Source: an uncultured Oscillospiraceae bacterium (GTDB lineage Bacteria > Bacillota > Clostridia > Oscillospirales > Oscillospiraceae). Taken from it: a stretch of DNA of 53,320 bases. Position 1 is the stretch's first letter; every line of letters starts with the position of its first letter. The DNA lies in the NCBI GenBank assembly GCA_904395905.1, contig CAJFNZ010000103.1:1-53320 (forward strand), read 5' to 3'. A program made the translations under genes and the position numbers. Of this stretch, positions 8,757 to 17,746 are shown piece by piece. The notes beneath the pieces were generated by a model. The model did not search any database. It saw only the letters and a list, made by a program, of their open reading frames with translations, and was not told the origin of the DNA.

Positions 8757-9482
8757 GTGATTATTTTCGGCAAGGAATACACCCGCGCGAACCTGGGCAA
8801 GATCTTCGATTACGCCATGCTCAACCACGACGTCACCCGCCAGCAGGTGCAGGAGCACGTGAAAAAGGGCATCGCCTACAACGTCAACGGCATCCACTGC
8901 AATCCCTACTGGGTGCCGATGATTGCCGATATGCTCGAGGGCACCGGCATTGAGACGGGCCTCTGCCCGGCGTTCCCCTTCGGCGCGGCCTCGACGGCCG
9001 ACAAGGTCCGCCAGACCGAAGAGCTGGCCAAGATCCTCCGCGGCCGGCCCGGCTGCGTGGACTACGTCATCAACGTCGGCGCCCTGCGGGGCGGTGAGTA
9101 CGACGTCCTCAAGGAGGAGGCCGAGGCCATGGTGGCCCTGGGCCGGGACTACGGCCTGACCGTCAAGAGCATCATGGAGAACGCCATGCTCACCGACGAG
9201 CAGCTGGCCGCCGGCTGCCGGATTGTCAGCGAGGCCGGCGTGGACTACGTCAAGGCCGCCAGCGGCCGCGGCGGCTCCCCGGCCATGCGGACGCTGCACA
9301 TCATGCGGGCCAACATCGACGACCGGGTGGGCATCAAGTTCGCCGGCTACGGCACGTACAACCTGACCCAGCTGACCATCATGGGCCTCGTCACCGGCGC
9401 CAGCCTCTTCGGCACCGGCTACGCCCACGAAATCATCGAGGAGATTGACCAGTTCTATAGGGACCTGGTCATCACCAAATAA
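8757..9482 (+). CDS. Divergent DeoC-like (deoxyribose-phosphate aldolase superfamily) aldolase
   Basis: DeoC-like strands with candidate catalytic residues VDYVINVGAL, YVKAASGRGG and VGIKFAGYG; N-terminus and phosphate-loop region deviate from canonical DeoC. Confidence 0.82.
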   Translation: MIIFGKEYTRANLGKIFDYAMLNHDVTRQQVQEHVKKGIAYNVNGIHCNPYWVPMIADMLEGTGIETGLCPAFPFGAASTADKVRQTEELAKILRGRPGCVDYVINVGALRGGEYDVLKEEAEAMVALGRDYGLTVKSIMENAMLTDEQLAAGCRIVSEAGVDYVKAASGRGGSPAMRTLHIMRANIDDRVGIKFAGYGTYNLTQLTIMGLVTGASLFGTGYAHEIIEEIDQFYRDLVITK

Positions 9483-9541
9483 ATTCCCTGGGAGCCCCAA
9501 TGCCTGCAAAACAAAGTTGAATCGGACAAAAGAAAGGACGA

Positions 9542-10375
9542 ATGAATATGGTTGCAGAAAATCTCAAGAAGCTCTTCTCCCTGGAGAACAAGGTCGTGCT
9601 GATGACCGGCGCCGCCGGCGGCATCGGCGCGGAGCTGGCCAAGGGAATGGCCGGCGTGGGCGCCATCCTGTGCGCCTGCGACATCAGCGAGAAGGGCCTG
9701 GCGGCTCTGAAGCAGGCCATCGACGCCGAGGGCGGCGAGTGCCACACCTTCGTCATGGACGTGACGAACAAGGAGAGCATCCACGCCGCGGTGGACGCCA
9801 TCGACAAGCAGTTCGGCCGGGTGGACGTGCTGGTCAACGTGGCCGGCATCAACAAGCGCGAGGGCATCCTGGACGTGCTCGAGGAGACGTACGACCGGAT
9901 TATGGACATCAACCTCAAGAGCGTCTTCATGGTCAGCCGTGCCGTGGCGCCGCTGATGATGAAGCAGCACAGCGGCAGCATCATCAACATCGGCTCCCAC
10001 AACGCCACGGCCATGCTGGGCGGGTGCAGCGTCTACGGCGCCACCAAGAGCGGCGTCGTGGCCCTGACGCGGTCCATGGCCATCGAGTGGGCCGAGTGGG
10101 GCATCCGCGCCAACGCCGTCTCCCCGGGCCACATCCTCACCCCGCTGACCCAGGTCACCTGGGACCATCCGACCCGCGGCGACTACCTGCGCGACCGCAT
10201 CGCCATGCGCCGTCCCGGCAACCCCGAGGAGATCCTCGGCGTGGTCGTGCTGCTGGCCTCGGACGCCTCCAGCTACATCAGCGGCTCCAACTACGTCGTT
10301 GACGGCGGTTGCCTCTGCGGCGGCGCCCCGTGGGACTTCGACAGCGCCTACCGCTACAAGGGCGAGGACCAGTAA
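9542..10375 (+). CDS. SDR oxidoreductase
   Basis: LMTGAAGGIGAELAKG, NVAGINKREG, YGATKSGVVALTRSMAIEWAEWGIRANAVSPGHILTPLT, VVDGGC; start at ATG 9542 or 9548. Confidence 0.9.
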   Translation: MNMVAENLKKLFSLENKVVLMTGAAGGIGAELAKGMAGVGAILCACDISEKGLAALKQAIDAEGGECHTFVMDVTNKESIHAAVDAIDKQFGRVDVLVNVAGINKREGILDVLEETYDRIMDINLKSVFMVSRAVAPLMMKQHSGSIINIGSHNATAMLGGCSVYGATKSGVVALTRSMAIEWAEWGIRANAVSPGHILTPLTQVTWDHPTRGDYLRDRIAMRRPGNPEEILGVVVLLASDASSYISGSNYVVDGGCLCGGAPWDFDSAYRYKGEDQ

Positions 10376-10410
10376 GCCGCCGCGAAATTGACCAAGGAGG
10401 GTTTATCACC

Positions 10411-11439
10411 ATGAAAGCTGTATACCTCAAGGAGCCCAAGAACATCTTCATCGAAGAAATCGAGAAGCCCGTCTACACCCCCGGCCAGGGCAAGGCCCTG
10501 ATTCGGATTAAGTCCATGGGCATCTGCGGCTCCGACATCGGCGCCTACCGGGGCGTCAACCCCATCGTCAGCTACCCCCGGATTATCGGCCACGAGTTGG
10601 CCGGCATCATCGAGGAGATTGACGACAACAACCCCAAGGGCCTCAAGAAGGGCGACCGGGTCGTCCTGGAGCCGTACCTGCACTGCGGCCACTGCTATCC
10701 CTGCTCCCTGGGCCGCACCAACTGCTGCGAGACCCTGGAGTGCCTGGGCGTTCACACCGACGGCGGCATGACCGAGTACTTCCTCCATCCGGACTTCATG
10801 CTCGTGCCGATTCCCGACGATATGCCCTGGGACATCGCCCCCATGTCCGAGCCGCTGACCATCTCCCTCCATGCCCTGCACCGGGCGAAGGTCTCCGCCG
10901 GGCAGCACGTGGCCATCAACGGCTGCGGCGCCATCGGCCTGCTGGCCGCCCTGGCCGCCCTGGCCTACGGCGCGGTGCCCATCGTCATCGACCCGGTGGA
11001 GGAGCGCCTGGCCTACGCCCGCAGCCTGGGCGTGGAGCACACCATCTGCCCGCCGGCCGACGACACGGTGGCGAAGATCCGTGAGCTGACCAACGGCCGC
11101 ATGGCCGAGGTGGTGCTGGAGATGTCCGGCGCCGGCTCCGCCATCCGCCAGAGCCTGGACATGGTCTCCTACGCCGGCAAGATTGTCCTGACCGGCTGGC
11201 CCAAGTCCGAGACGAGCCTGCCCACCAACCTCATCACCACCAAGGAAATCGACGTCCTGGGCGGCCGCAACAGCGCCAAGGAGTTCGAGGAGGCCCTGGA
11301 GCTGATTGAGAGCGGCAAGGTCAACGCCCGGGCCGTGCTGAGCAAGGTCATCACCATGGACGAGGTCCCCGCGGCCGTGGAGGAGCTGTCGGAGTTCCCG
11401 GGCCGGTACCTGAAGATTAACGCCGTCATCGGCGACTGA
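10411..11439 (+). CDS. Zinc-type MDR alcohol/polyol/sugar-acid dehydrogenase (LgoD/sorbitol dehydrogenase-like)
   Basis: GICGSDIGAYRG, GHELAGII, structural-zinc Cys cluster CGHCYPCSLGRTNCC, GCGAIGLLAAL; ATG with aaggagg upstream. Confidence 0.93.
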   Translation: MKAVYLKEPKNIFIEEIEKPVYTPGQGKALIRIKSMGICGSDIGAYRGVNPIVSYPRIIGHELAGIIEEIDDNNPKGLKKGDRVVLEPYLHCGHCYPCSLGRTNCCETLECLGVHTDGGMTEYFLHPDFMLVPIPDDMPWDIAPMSEPLTISLHALHRAKVSAGQHVAINGCGAIGLLAALAALAYGAVPIVIDPVEERLAYARSLGVEHTICPPADDTVAKIRELTNGRMAEVVLEMSGAGSAIRQSLDMVSYAGKIVLTGWPKSETSLPTNLITTKEIDVLGGRNSAKEFEEALELIESGKVNARAVLSKVITMDEVPAAVEELSEFPGRYLKINAVIGD

Positions 11440-11457
11440 GCGGAGGAGGAGAAGCCA

Positions 11458-12537
11458 ATGCCCATCCATCTGAGAGAGAACTGCAAGTACCACCTGATGG
11501 TCCTCACCAGCGTCGGCCTGCGCATCACGCCGAAGGACCGCCAGCCGGTCCACGTGAGCCGGGAGTTCACGCTCCAGGCCAACAGCGCCGAGAGCAACGT
11601 CCTGGGCGTCTCGGCCGCCCTGGGCCTGAAGACGAAAATGCTCACCGCCTTCGTCGAGGGCAGCCCGCTGGCCCAGTTCATCAAGTCCGAGTACCGGGCC
11701 CGGGGCATCGACTTCGAGGGCCCCGAGGTGCCCCAGGGCGGGCCGTGGGGCTACCGCCACCAGATCAACGTGGCCGACTGCGGCTACGGCCTCCGCGGCG
11801 CCCGCGTCTGGAACGACCGCTCCGGCGAGGTGGGCCGCGACCTGAAGTCCGCCGACTTCGACCTGGACCGGATCTTCGTGCAGGAGGGCGTGCAGATCCT
11901 CCACACGTCCGGCCTCTTCGCGGCCATGTCCCCCAACACCATCCAGTTCTGCCTGGACTGCGTCCGGGCGGCCAAGGCGGCCGGCTCGGTCATCAGCTTC
12001 GACCTGAACTACCGCGCCTCCTTCTGGAAGGGCCGGGAGGCCGAGCTGCGCAAGGCCTTCCAGGAGATTGCCTCCCTGGCCGACATCCTCGTGGGCAACG
12101 AGGAGGACTTCCAGCTGGCCCTGGGCATCCAGGGGCCGGAGGCCGGCGGCAAGGGCCTGGCGGCCAAGATTGACGGCTTCAAGGGCATGATTGAGGAGGT
12201 CAAGAAGGCCTATCCCAACGCCTCCATGTTCGCCACCACGCTGCGCGAGGTGGTCAGCGCCAACGACAACCTCTGGGGCGCCATTCTCCACACCGACGGC
12301 CAGTGGTACGTGGAGGAGCCGCGGAACGTGCCGGTCCTCGACCGCATCGGCGGCGGCGACGGCTTCGTCAGCGGCCTGCTCTACGGCGTGCTGCGGGGCT
12401 GGGCGCCGGAGAAGTGCCTCCAGTTCGGCTGGGCCTCCGGCGCGCTGGTGGTCACGCTGCTGACCGACTACGCCACGCCCGCCGACGAGGAGCAGATCTG
12501 GAGCATCTACGAGGGCAACGCCCGCGTCAAGCGCTGA
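11458..12537 (+). CDS. PfkB-family carbohydrate kinase (2-keto-3-deoxygluconate kinase-like)
   Basis: ISFDLNYRASFWKG, DILVGNEEDFQL, and C-terminal PfkB signature DRIGGGDGFVSGLLYG. Confidence 0.9.
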   Translation: MPIHLRENCKYHLMVLTSVGLRITPKDRQPVHVSREFTLQANSAESNVLGVSAALGLKTKMLTAFVEGSPLAQFIKSEYRARGIDFEGPEVPQGGPWGYRHQINVADCGYGLRGARVWNDRSGEVGRDLKSADFDLDRIFVQEGVQILHTSGLFAAMSPNTIQFCLDCVRAAKAAGSVISFDLNYRASFWKGREAELRKAFQEIASLADILVGNEEDFQLALGIQGPEAGGKGLAAKIDGFKGMIEEVKKAYPNASMFATTLREVVSANDNLWGAILHTDGQWYVEEPRNVPVLDRIGGGDGFVSGLLYGVLRGWAPEKCLQFGWASGALVVTLLTDYATPADEEQIWSIYEGNARVKR

Positions 12538-12570
12538 GGCCGGCGGTTCGTCGAATTACACAAACCATAG

Positions 12571-12604
12571 AAAAGAGGTGGGGATTGCTCCCTGCCTCTT
12601 TTTT
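12571..12604 (+). terminator. Terminator after PfkB gene
   Basis: aaaagagg..ggga ttgc tccc..cctctttttt. Confidence 0.85.
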
Positions 12605-12761
12605 GCGCCGAAACCTTCCGGGAATTCCGGGAATTCCGGATATTTTTCCGCATAAATTCTTTTACACGACGTTTACAAAACGACAGAGCGCAAAGCCCGC
12701 GATGACGAGGGGCTGTGCAAAACGCCGAAAAACCGGGCGGAGGTTTAATGAAATTCCCGAA

Positions 12762-12790
12762 TTGACGGTCGAAAAGATATGACGTATAAT
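12762..12790 (+). promoter_or_regulatory. Promoter of the split transketolase operon
   Basis: TTGACG - 17 nt - TATAAT; about 140-nt leader before the ATG at 12933. Confidence 0.75.
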
Positions 12791-12932
12791 AATTTCAACC
12801 TCAGAAATCTCCCCGCAGAAGGGGACGTCCCGCCGGCGGCCAACGGCCGGCGGGCTGCGCGTCAAGTTTCGCAAGCCCCGCATCATACCTCGTTTCCAAG
12901 CAGGATTTAGCTAGAATGGAGGAACATACGTA

Positions 12933-13775
12933 ATGCACTACACAGCACAAGACATCCAAGATGTCAAGAGAAAAGCGATTGACATCCGCGCGGACATCCT
13001 TCAGATGATTCCCAACGGCAAAGTGGGCCATCTGGGCGGCAGCTGCTCCGCGGCGGACTTCACTGCTGCGCTGTATTTCAAGCACATGAAGGTGTTTGAC
13101 GACCCGAAGAACCCCGCCCGTGACCGCTGCATCTTCAGCAAGGGCCACGCGGTGCTGGCGCAGTACGCCTGCTTCGTGGAGCTGGGCTACGTGGACCGCT
13201 CGGAGCTGCCGAAGGTCAAGACCATCAACGGCATCCTCCAGGGCCACCCCGATATGGACCTGACCCCCGGCATCGAGGCCGTCACCGGCTCCCTGGGCCA
13301 GGGCCTCTCCGTGGCGCTGGGCATGGCCCTGGGCCTGAAGCTGGACAAGAGCGATTCCCGCGTGTTCGCCGTGCTGGGCGACGGCGAGATCTCCGAGGGC
13401 CAGATCTGGGAGGCCGCCATGGCCGCCACGGTCTACAAGGCCGACAACCTCTGCGCGATTCTGGACCACAACGGCGTCCAGGCCACCGATGTGACCGAGA
13501 AGGTCTTCCCCATCCACAACATCCAGGAGAAGTGGCGCGCCTTCGGCTGGCACGTCATCGAGATTGACGGCCACAACATCGAGCAGATCCTCGCCGCCCT
13601 GGACGAGGCCAAGGCCACCAAGGGCCAGCCCACGCTCATCTATGCCAACACCGTCAAGGGCAAGGGCTTCGCCTTCGCCGAGGGCAAGGCCAAGTACCAC
13701 AACGCGGCCATGACGGAAGAGGAGTACCAGCAGGCGCTTCAGGCCATCGAGCAGGCCCGCAAGGAGGTTGGTTAA
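12933..13775 (+). CDS. Transketolase, N-terminal (ThDP-binding) subunit
   Basis: GHLGGSCSAADFTAALYF, CIFSKGHAVLAQYA, GSLGQGLSVALGMALG, VLGDGEISEGQIWEA. Confidence 0.95.
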   Translation: MHYTAQDIQDVKRKAIDIRADILQMIPNGKVGHLGGSCSAADFTAALYFKHMKVFDDPKNPARDRCIFSKGHAVLAQYACFVELGYVDRSELPKVKTINGILQGHPDMDLTPGIEAVTGSLGQGLSVALGMALGLKLDKSDSRVFAVLGDGEISEGQIWEAAMAATVYKADNLCAILDHNGVQATDVTEKVFPIHNIQEKWRAFGWHVIEIDGHNIEQILAALDEAKATKGQPTLIYANTVKGKGFAFAEGKAKYHNAAMTEEEYQQALQAIEQARKEVG

Positions 13776-13777
13776 TC

Positions 13778-14710
13778 ATGGAGAAGAAGAACTGCAGAAA
13801 CGCTTACGGCCAGGCCCTGGTGGACCTGGGCAAGAAATACGACAACGTCGTCGCGCTGGAGGCCGACCTGGGCAAGTCCACCATGTCGTATATGTTCGGC
13901 GACGCCTATCCCGAGCGGTACTTCCAGGTGGGCATTGCCGAGCAGAACATGGCCTCGATGGCCGCCGGCCTGGCCCTGACGGGCAAGGTTGCCTTTGTGA
14001 ACTCCTTCGCGGTGTTCTCCAGCGGCCGCGCCTATGACCAGATCCGCTCCTCCATCTGCATCCCCAACCTGAACGTCCGCATCTGCGGCTCCTCCGCCGG
14101 TCTGTCGGACTACGGCGACGGCAAGACCCACCAGTCGGTGGACGACATCGCCATCATGCGGGTGCTGCCCCACATGACCGTTCTCTCCCCGGTGGACGCC
14201 GTGGAGACCGAGAAGATGGTCGCCGCCCTGGGCGAGCTGAAGGGCCCGGCCTATATCCGCATCAACCGCAACGACCTGCCGGTCTACACCGACCCCGACG
14301 CCGAGTACCACATCGGCAAGATCTCCACCATCCGCGAGGGCAAGGACGTGGTCGTCTTCGGCAGCGGCGTGATGGTCTCCCAGGCCATGGCGGCCGCCGA
14401 GGAGCTGGAGAAGGAGGGCATCTCCGTCCGGGTCGTGAACATCAGCACCATCAAGCCGCTGGACGTGGCGGCCCTGAAGGCCTGCTGCGAGGGCGTCAAG
14501 GGCGTCGTCACCGCGGAGGAGCACAACATCTACGGCGGCCTCGGCTCCGCTGTCTGCGAGGCCCTGTCGGACAGCCGCCTGCCCATCAAGATGGTGGGCC
14601 TCCAGGACACCTTCGGGCGCTCCGCGGAGAACTATCAGCTGTTGTTGGAGAAGTATCACCTGATGCCCGCCGACGTGGCGGCTGCTGTCAAAGCCGTTCT
14701 GGGGGCATAA
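13778..14710 (+). CDS. Transketolase, C-terminal (pyrimidine-binding) subunit
   Basis: ALEADLGKSTM, RYFQVGIAEQNMASMAAGLALTGKVAFVNSFAVF, TVLSPVDAVETEKMVAAL. Confidence 0.95.
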   Translation: MEKKNCRNAYGQALVDLGKKYDNVVALEADLGKSTMSYMFGDAYPERYFQVGIAEQNMASMAAGLALTGKVAFVNSFAVFSSGRAYDQIRSSICIPNLNVRICGSSAGLSDYGDGKTHQSVDDIAIMRVLPHMTVLSPVDAVETEKMVAALGELKGPAYIRINRNDLPVYTDPDAEYHIGKISTIREGKDVVVFGSGVMVSQAMAAAEELEKEGISVRVVNISTIKPLDVAALKACCEGVKGVVTAEEHNIYGGLGSAVCEALSDSRLPIKMVGLQDTFGRSAENYQLLLEKYHLMPADVAAAVKAVLGA

Positions 14711-14730
14711 GTCGAAGAATAGGAGACGAC

Positions 14731-15531
14731 ATGCCGCTATCTGCTATCAAGGCCAATCATGTTGCGCTGTCGGAGCGGGTGGAGGAGGAGGTCGTGCGGT
14801 ATATCCAGGAGAACCGCCTGCGCTGCGGAGACCGCCTCCCCAATGAAAAGGAGCTGGAGCTGCGCCTGGGCGTCAGCCGCAGCACCATCCGCGAGGCCAT
14901 GCGCTCCCTGCGGGCGCGGGGCATCGTGACCATCCGGCAGGGCAGCGGAACCTATGTGGCAGATTCCATGGGCGTGTCGGAGGATCCCCTGGGGCTCGGC
15001 TTCCGGTACGACCGGAACAAGACCCTGGCCGACCTTCTGGACATTCGGTTTATGATTGAGCCCTCCATCGCCGGGGCCTGCGCCGCGCGGGCGTCCGACG
15101 AGCAAAAGGCGGAAATCCGCAGGCTCTGTGACGAGGTGGCGGCGATGATTCGCCGCGGGGAGGCCCACGAGGAGAAGGACGTCCAGCTCCACTGCGCCAT
15201 CGCCAAGGGCGTGGACAACGAACTGGTCAACGTGCTCTTCCCGGACGTCCTCAGCGGGATCCAGGTCTATTCGCCGCTGCTGGAGGACCGGCTGCTGGAA
15301 AAGACGATTCTCCGCCATCAGGAGATTGTCGATGCCATCGTGTCGGGCGACCCCCGCGGTGCGTACTACGCCATGGTACAGCACCTGGAGGACAATCGCC
15401 TCGCGATTATCGAATACATTGCAAGCCAGAACAAAAACGCGAAAGGAAGCAAGCAAGATGAAGATTGGTTTTATCGGATTAGGTATTATGGGAAAGCCCA
15501 TGGCCAAAAACCTCCTGAAGGCCGGCTATGA
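14731..15531 (+). CDS. GntR/FadR-family transcriptional regulator
   Basis: RCGDRLPNEKELELRLGVSRSTIREAMRSLRARGIVTIRQGSGTYVA winged HTH plus FCD domain; 3' end overlaps the next gene. Confidence 0.93.
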   Translation: MPLSAIKANHVALSERVEEEVVRYIQENRLRCGDRLPNEKELELRLGVSRSTIREAMRSLRARGIVTIRQGSGTYVADSMGVSEDPLGLGFRYDRNKTLADLLDIRFMIEPSIAGACAARASDEQKAEIRRLCDEVAAMIRRGEAHEEKDVQLHCAIAKGVDNELVNVLFPDVLSGIQVYSPLLEDRLLEKTILRHQEIVDAIVSGDPRGAYYAMVQHLEDNRLAIIEYIASQNKNAKGSKQDEDWFYRIRYYGKAHGQKPPEGRL

Positions 15532-16342
15532 GCTGACGGTCAACGACCTGGTCGAGGCCGCCGTGAACGAGCTGGTGGAAGCCGGCGCCAAGCGCGCCGC
15601 CTCCAACGCCGAAGTGGCCGCCGCCAGCGACGTGGTCATCACCATGGTGCCCAATTCGCCCCATGTCAAGGCTGCCGTCCTGGGCCCCAAGGGCGTTCTG
15701 GAAGGCGCGAAGCCCGGCATGATTCTGGTGGACATGAGCTCCATCAACCCCATCGCCTCCAAGGAAGTCTGCGCCGAGGTGGAGAAGGCCGGCTGCGAGA
15801 TGCTCGACGCCCCCGTCTCCGGCGGTGAGCCCAAGGCCATCGACGGCACCCTGGCCATCATGGTCGGCGGCAAGGAAGAGGTCTTCAACAAGGTCAAGGA
15901 CATCCTGGCCGTCATGGGCAGCTCCGTGACCCTGTGCGGCGACATCGGCGCCGGCAACACCACGAAGCTGGCCAACCAGATTATCGTCGCCGCCAACATC
16001 GCCGCCCTGGGCGAGGCCCTGGTTCTGGGCAAGAAGGCCGGCGTGAAGCCCGAGGCCATCTATCAGGCCATCCGCGGCGGCCTGGCCGGCAGCACCGTCA
16101 TGGACGCCAAGGCTCCCATGATGATGGACGGCAACTTCAAGCCCGGCTTCCGCATCAACCTGCACATCAAGGATCTGACCAACGCCATCGAGACCGGCCA
16201 CGAAGTGGGCGCCAACCTGCCCCTGACCACCGCCGTCATGGAGATGATGCAGTGGCTGAAGGCCACCGGCCACGAGATGGAGGACCACAGCTCCCTGGTC
16301 CGCTACTACGAGTTCCTGGCCGACACCGACGTCAGACGGTAA
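15458..16342 (+). CDS. 3-hydroxyisobutyrate dehydrogenase-family / 2-hydroxy-3-oxopropionate reductase-like (GarR/YihU-like)
   Basis: MKIGFIGLGIMGKPMAKNLLKAGYELTVND, DAPVSGGEPKAIDGTLAIMVGG, GAGNTTKLANQII. Confidence 0.92.
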   Translation: MKIGFIGLGIMGKPMAKNLLKAGYELTVNDLVEAAVNELVEAGAKRAASNAEVAAASDVVITMVPNSPHVKAAVLGPKGVLEGAKPGMILVDMSSINPIASKEVCAEVEKAGCEMLDAPVSGGEPKAIDGTLAIMVGGKEEVFNKVKDILAVMGSSVTLCGDIGAGNTTKLANQIIVAANIAALGEALVLGKKAGVKPEAIYQAIRGGLAGSTVMDAKAPMMMDGNFKPGFRINLHIKDLTNAIETGHEVGANLPLTTAVMEMMQWLKATGHEMEDHSSLVRYYEFLADTDVRR

Positions 16343-16364
16343 GTCCGAGAGGTGCAGCACGGTC

Positions 16365-17399
16365 ATGAAAGCGGTTTACTATGTGGGCGACCAGAAGATG
16401 GAGATGCGGGACATCCCCGTACCCACCCCGGCCGCTGACGAGTATCTGATTAAAATCGACGCCTGCGGCGTCTGCGGCTCCGACTACGAGGGCTTCCTCG
16501 GCAAGACCGGCCGCCGGATTCCGCCGATGATTATGGGCCACGAGTTCGCCGGCACCGTCGCCAAGGCTCCCGAGGGCGGCAAGTACGCCCCCGGCACCAC
16601 GGTGGCCGTGTTCCCCAAGTACTACTGCGGCGTCTGTGACACCTGCAAGAAGGGGCTTGTGAATCTCTGCCCCCACGCCGACTTCGTGGGCGTGATGGAC
16701 GTGGACGGCGCGATGACCGAGTACATCTGCGTCAAGGAGACGTACCTGATTCCCTACTCCGGCTGCGGCGCCGATGTGGCCTCCATGGCCGAGCCGGCCG
16801 CCGTCGCCTACAACGGCGTCAGCAAGATCTCCGACGAGCAGCTGGCCGCGGCCGACAACATCCTGGTGGTCGGCGCGGGCACCATCGGCCTGCTGGTCCT
16901 GGTGTGGCTGAAGTATCGCGGCGCGAAGCACGTGATTGTCAGCGACAACATCGAGTTCCGTCTGGAGCTGGCCAAGCAGCTGGGCGCCGACGATGTCATC
17001 AATCCCAGCGCCTGCGGCGACTTTGTCCAGGCCATCTCCGAGAAGACCGGCGGCAAGATGTGCGACCTCTCCGTGGAGGCCGTCGGCATCAGCCCCACGG
17101 CGGCGTCTTCCATCGACGCGCTGAAGGACGCCGGCACGGCCGTCTGGATTGGCAACGCGGCCAAGATGGTCTCCATCGATATGCAGAAGGTTGTCACGAA
17201 GGAACTGCAAATCAAGGGCAACTACATCTACTCGGTGGAGGACTTCGTCAAGTGTGTCCAGCTGCTGGCGGAGAAGGCCATCAACGTCGAGCCCATCATC
17301 ACCCACCACATGGATATGTCCCAGGGTGTCGAGGCCTTTGAGCGTCTGCGCAACAACAAGGACGGCAAGGCTGTGAAGATTATCCTGACCAACGACTGA
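16365..17399 (+). CDS. Zinc-type MDR dehydrogenase
   Basis: GVCGSDYEGFLGKTGRRIPPMIMGHEFAGTV, CGVCDTCKKGLVNLC, VVGAGTIGLLVLVWLKYRGAK. Confidence 0.93.
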   Translation: MKAVYYVGDQKMEMRDIPVPTPAADEYLIKIDACGVCGSDYEGFLGKTGRRIPPMIMGHEFAGTVAKAPEGGKYAPGTTVAVFPKYYCGVCDTCKKGLVNLCPHADFVGVMDVDGAMTEYICVKETYLIPYSGCGADVASMAEPAAVAYNGVSKISDEQLAAADNILVVGAGTIGLLVLVWLKYRGAKHVIVSDNIEFRLELAKQLGADDVINPSACGDFVQAISEKTGGKMCDLSVEAVGISPTAASSIDALKDAGTAVWIGNAAKMVSIDMQKVVTKELQIKGNYIYSVEDFVKCVQLLAEKAINVEPIITHHMDMSQGVEAFERLRNNKDGKAVKIILTND

Positions 17400-17530
17400 A
17401 ATTCTGCAAACATCCGATACCGTACCACGCATTCCTGCCGATTTGGCCTGTGTTGAAAGCCTGGGAGCGCCCTGCCGCTGCGCAGGGCCCCTCCGAGGGC
17501 AATATGGGGAAAACCCGGGAATCGCGGGGC

Positions 17531-17561
17531 AAAAGGCCCTGCTGAAAGTGGGGCCCTTTTT
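17531..17561 (+). terminator. Hairpin plus T-run between MDR gene and liv-type operon
   Basis: aaaaggccc ... gggccctttttt-like inverted repeat with one bulge. Confidence 0.55.
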
Positions 17562-17746
17562 GCAGACTGCGACTTGTCGAATTGGACAGAATGCGCAAAT
17601 CAGTCTTGGCAAATTTGTGGAATTTCATGAATCCCTGCCGGCGGTTGCCGGCGGCTCCCCAGGAGCCATTGACGGTAGTACGAGATTTCCGGCCCCGCAC
17701 GGGGCCGGGGGCCTCTGCTATAAATTCTAAAAAAGGGGAAGAAAAC

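Noticed and set aside
10354-12291. 645-aa minus-strand ORF
   Set aside because: Antisense shadow of a confidently identified MDR dehydrogenase and PfkB kinase; typical GC-rich artefact with repetitive G/V/L/H/D composition.
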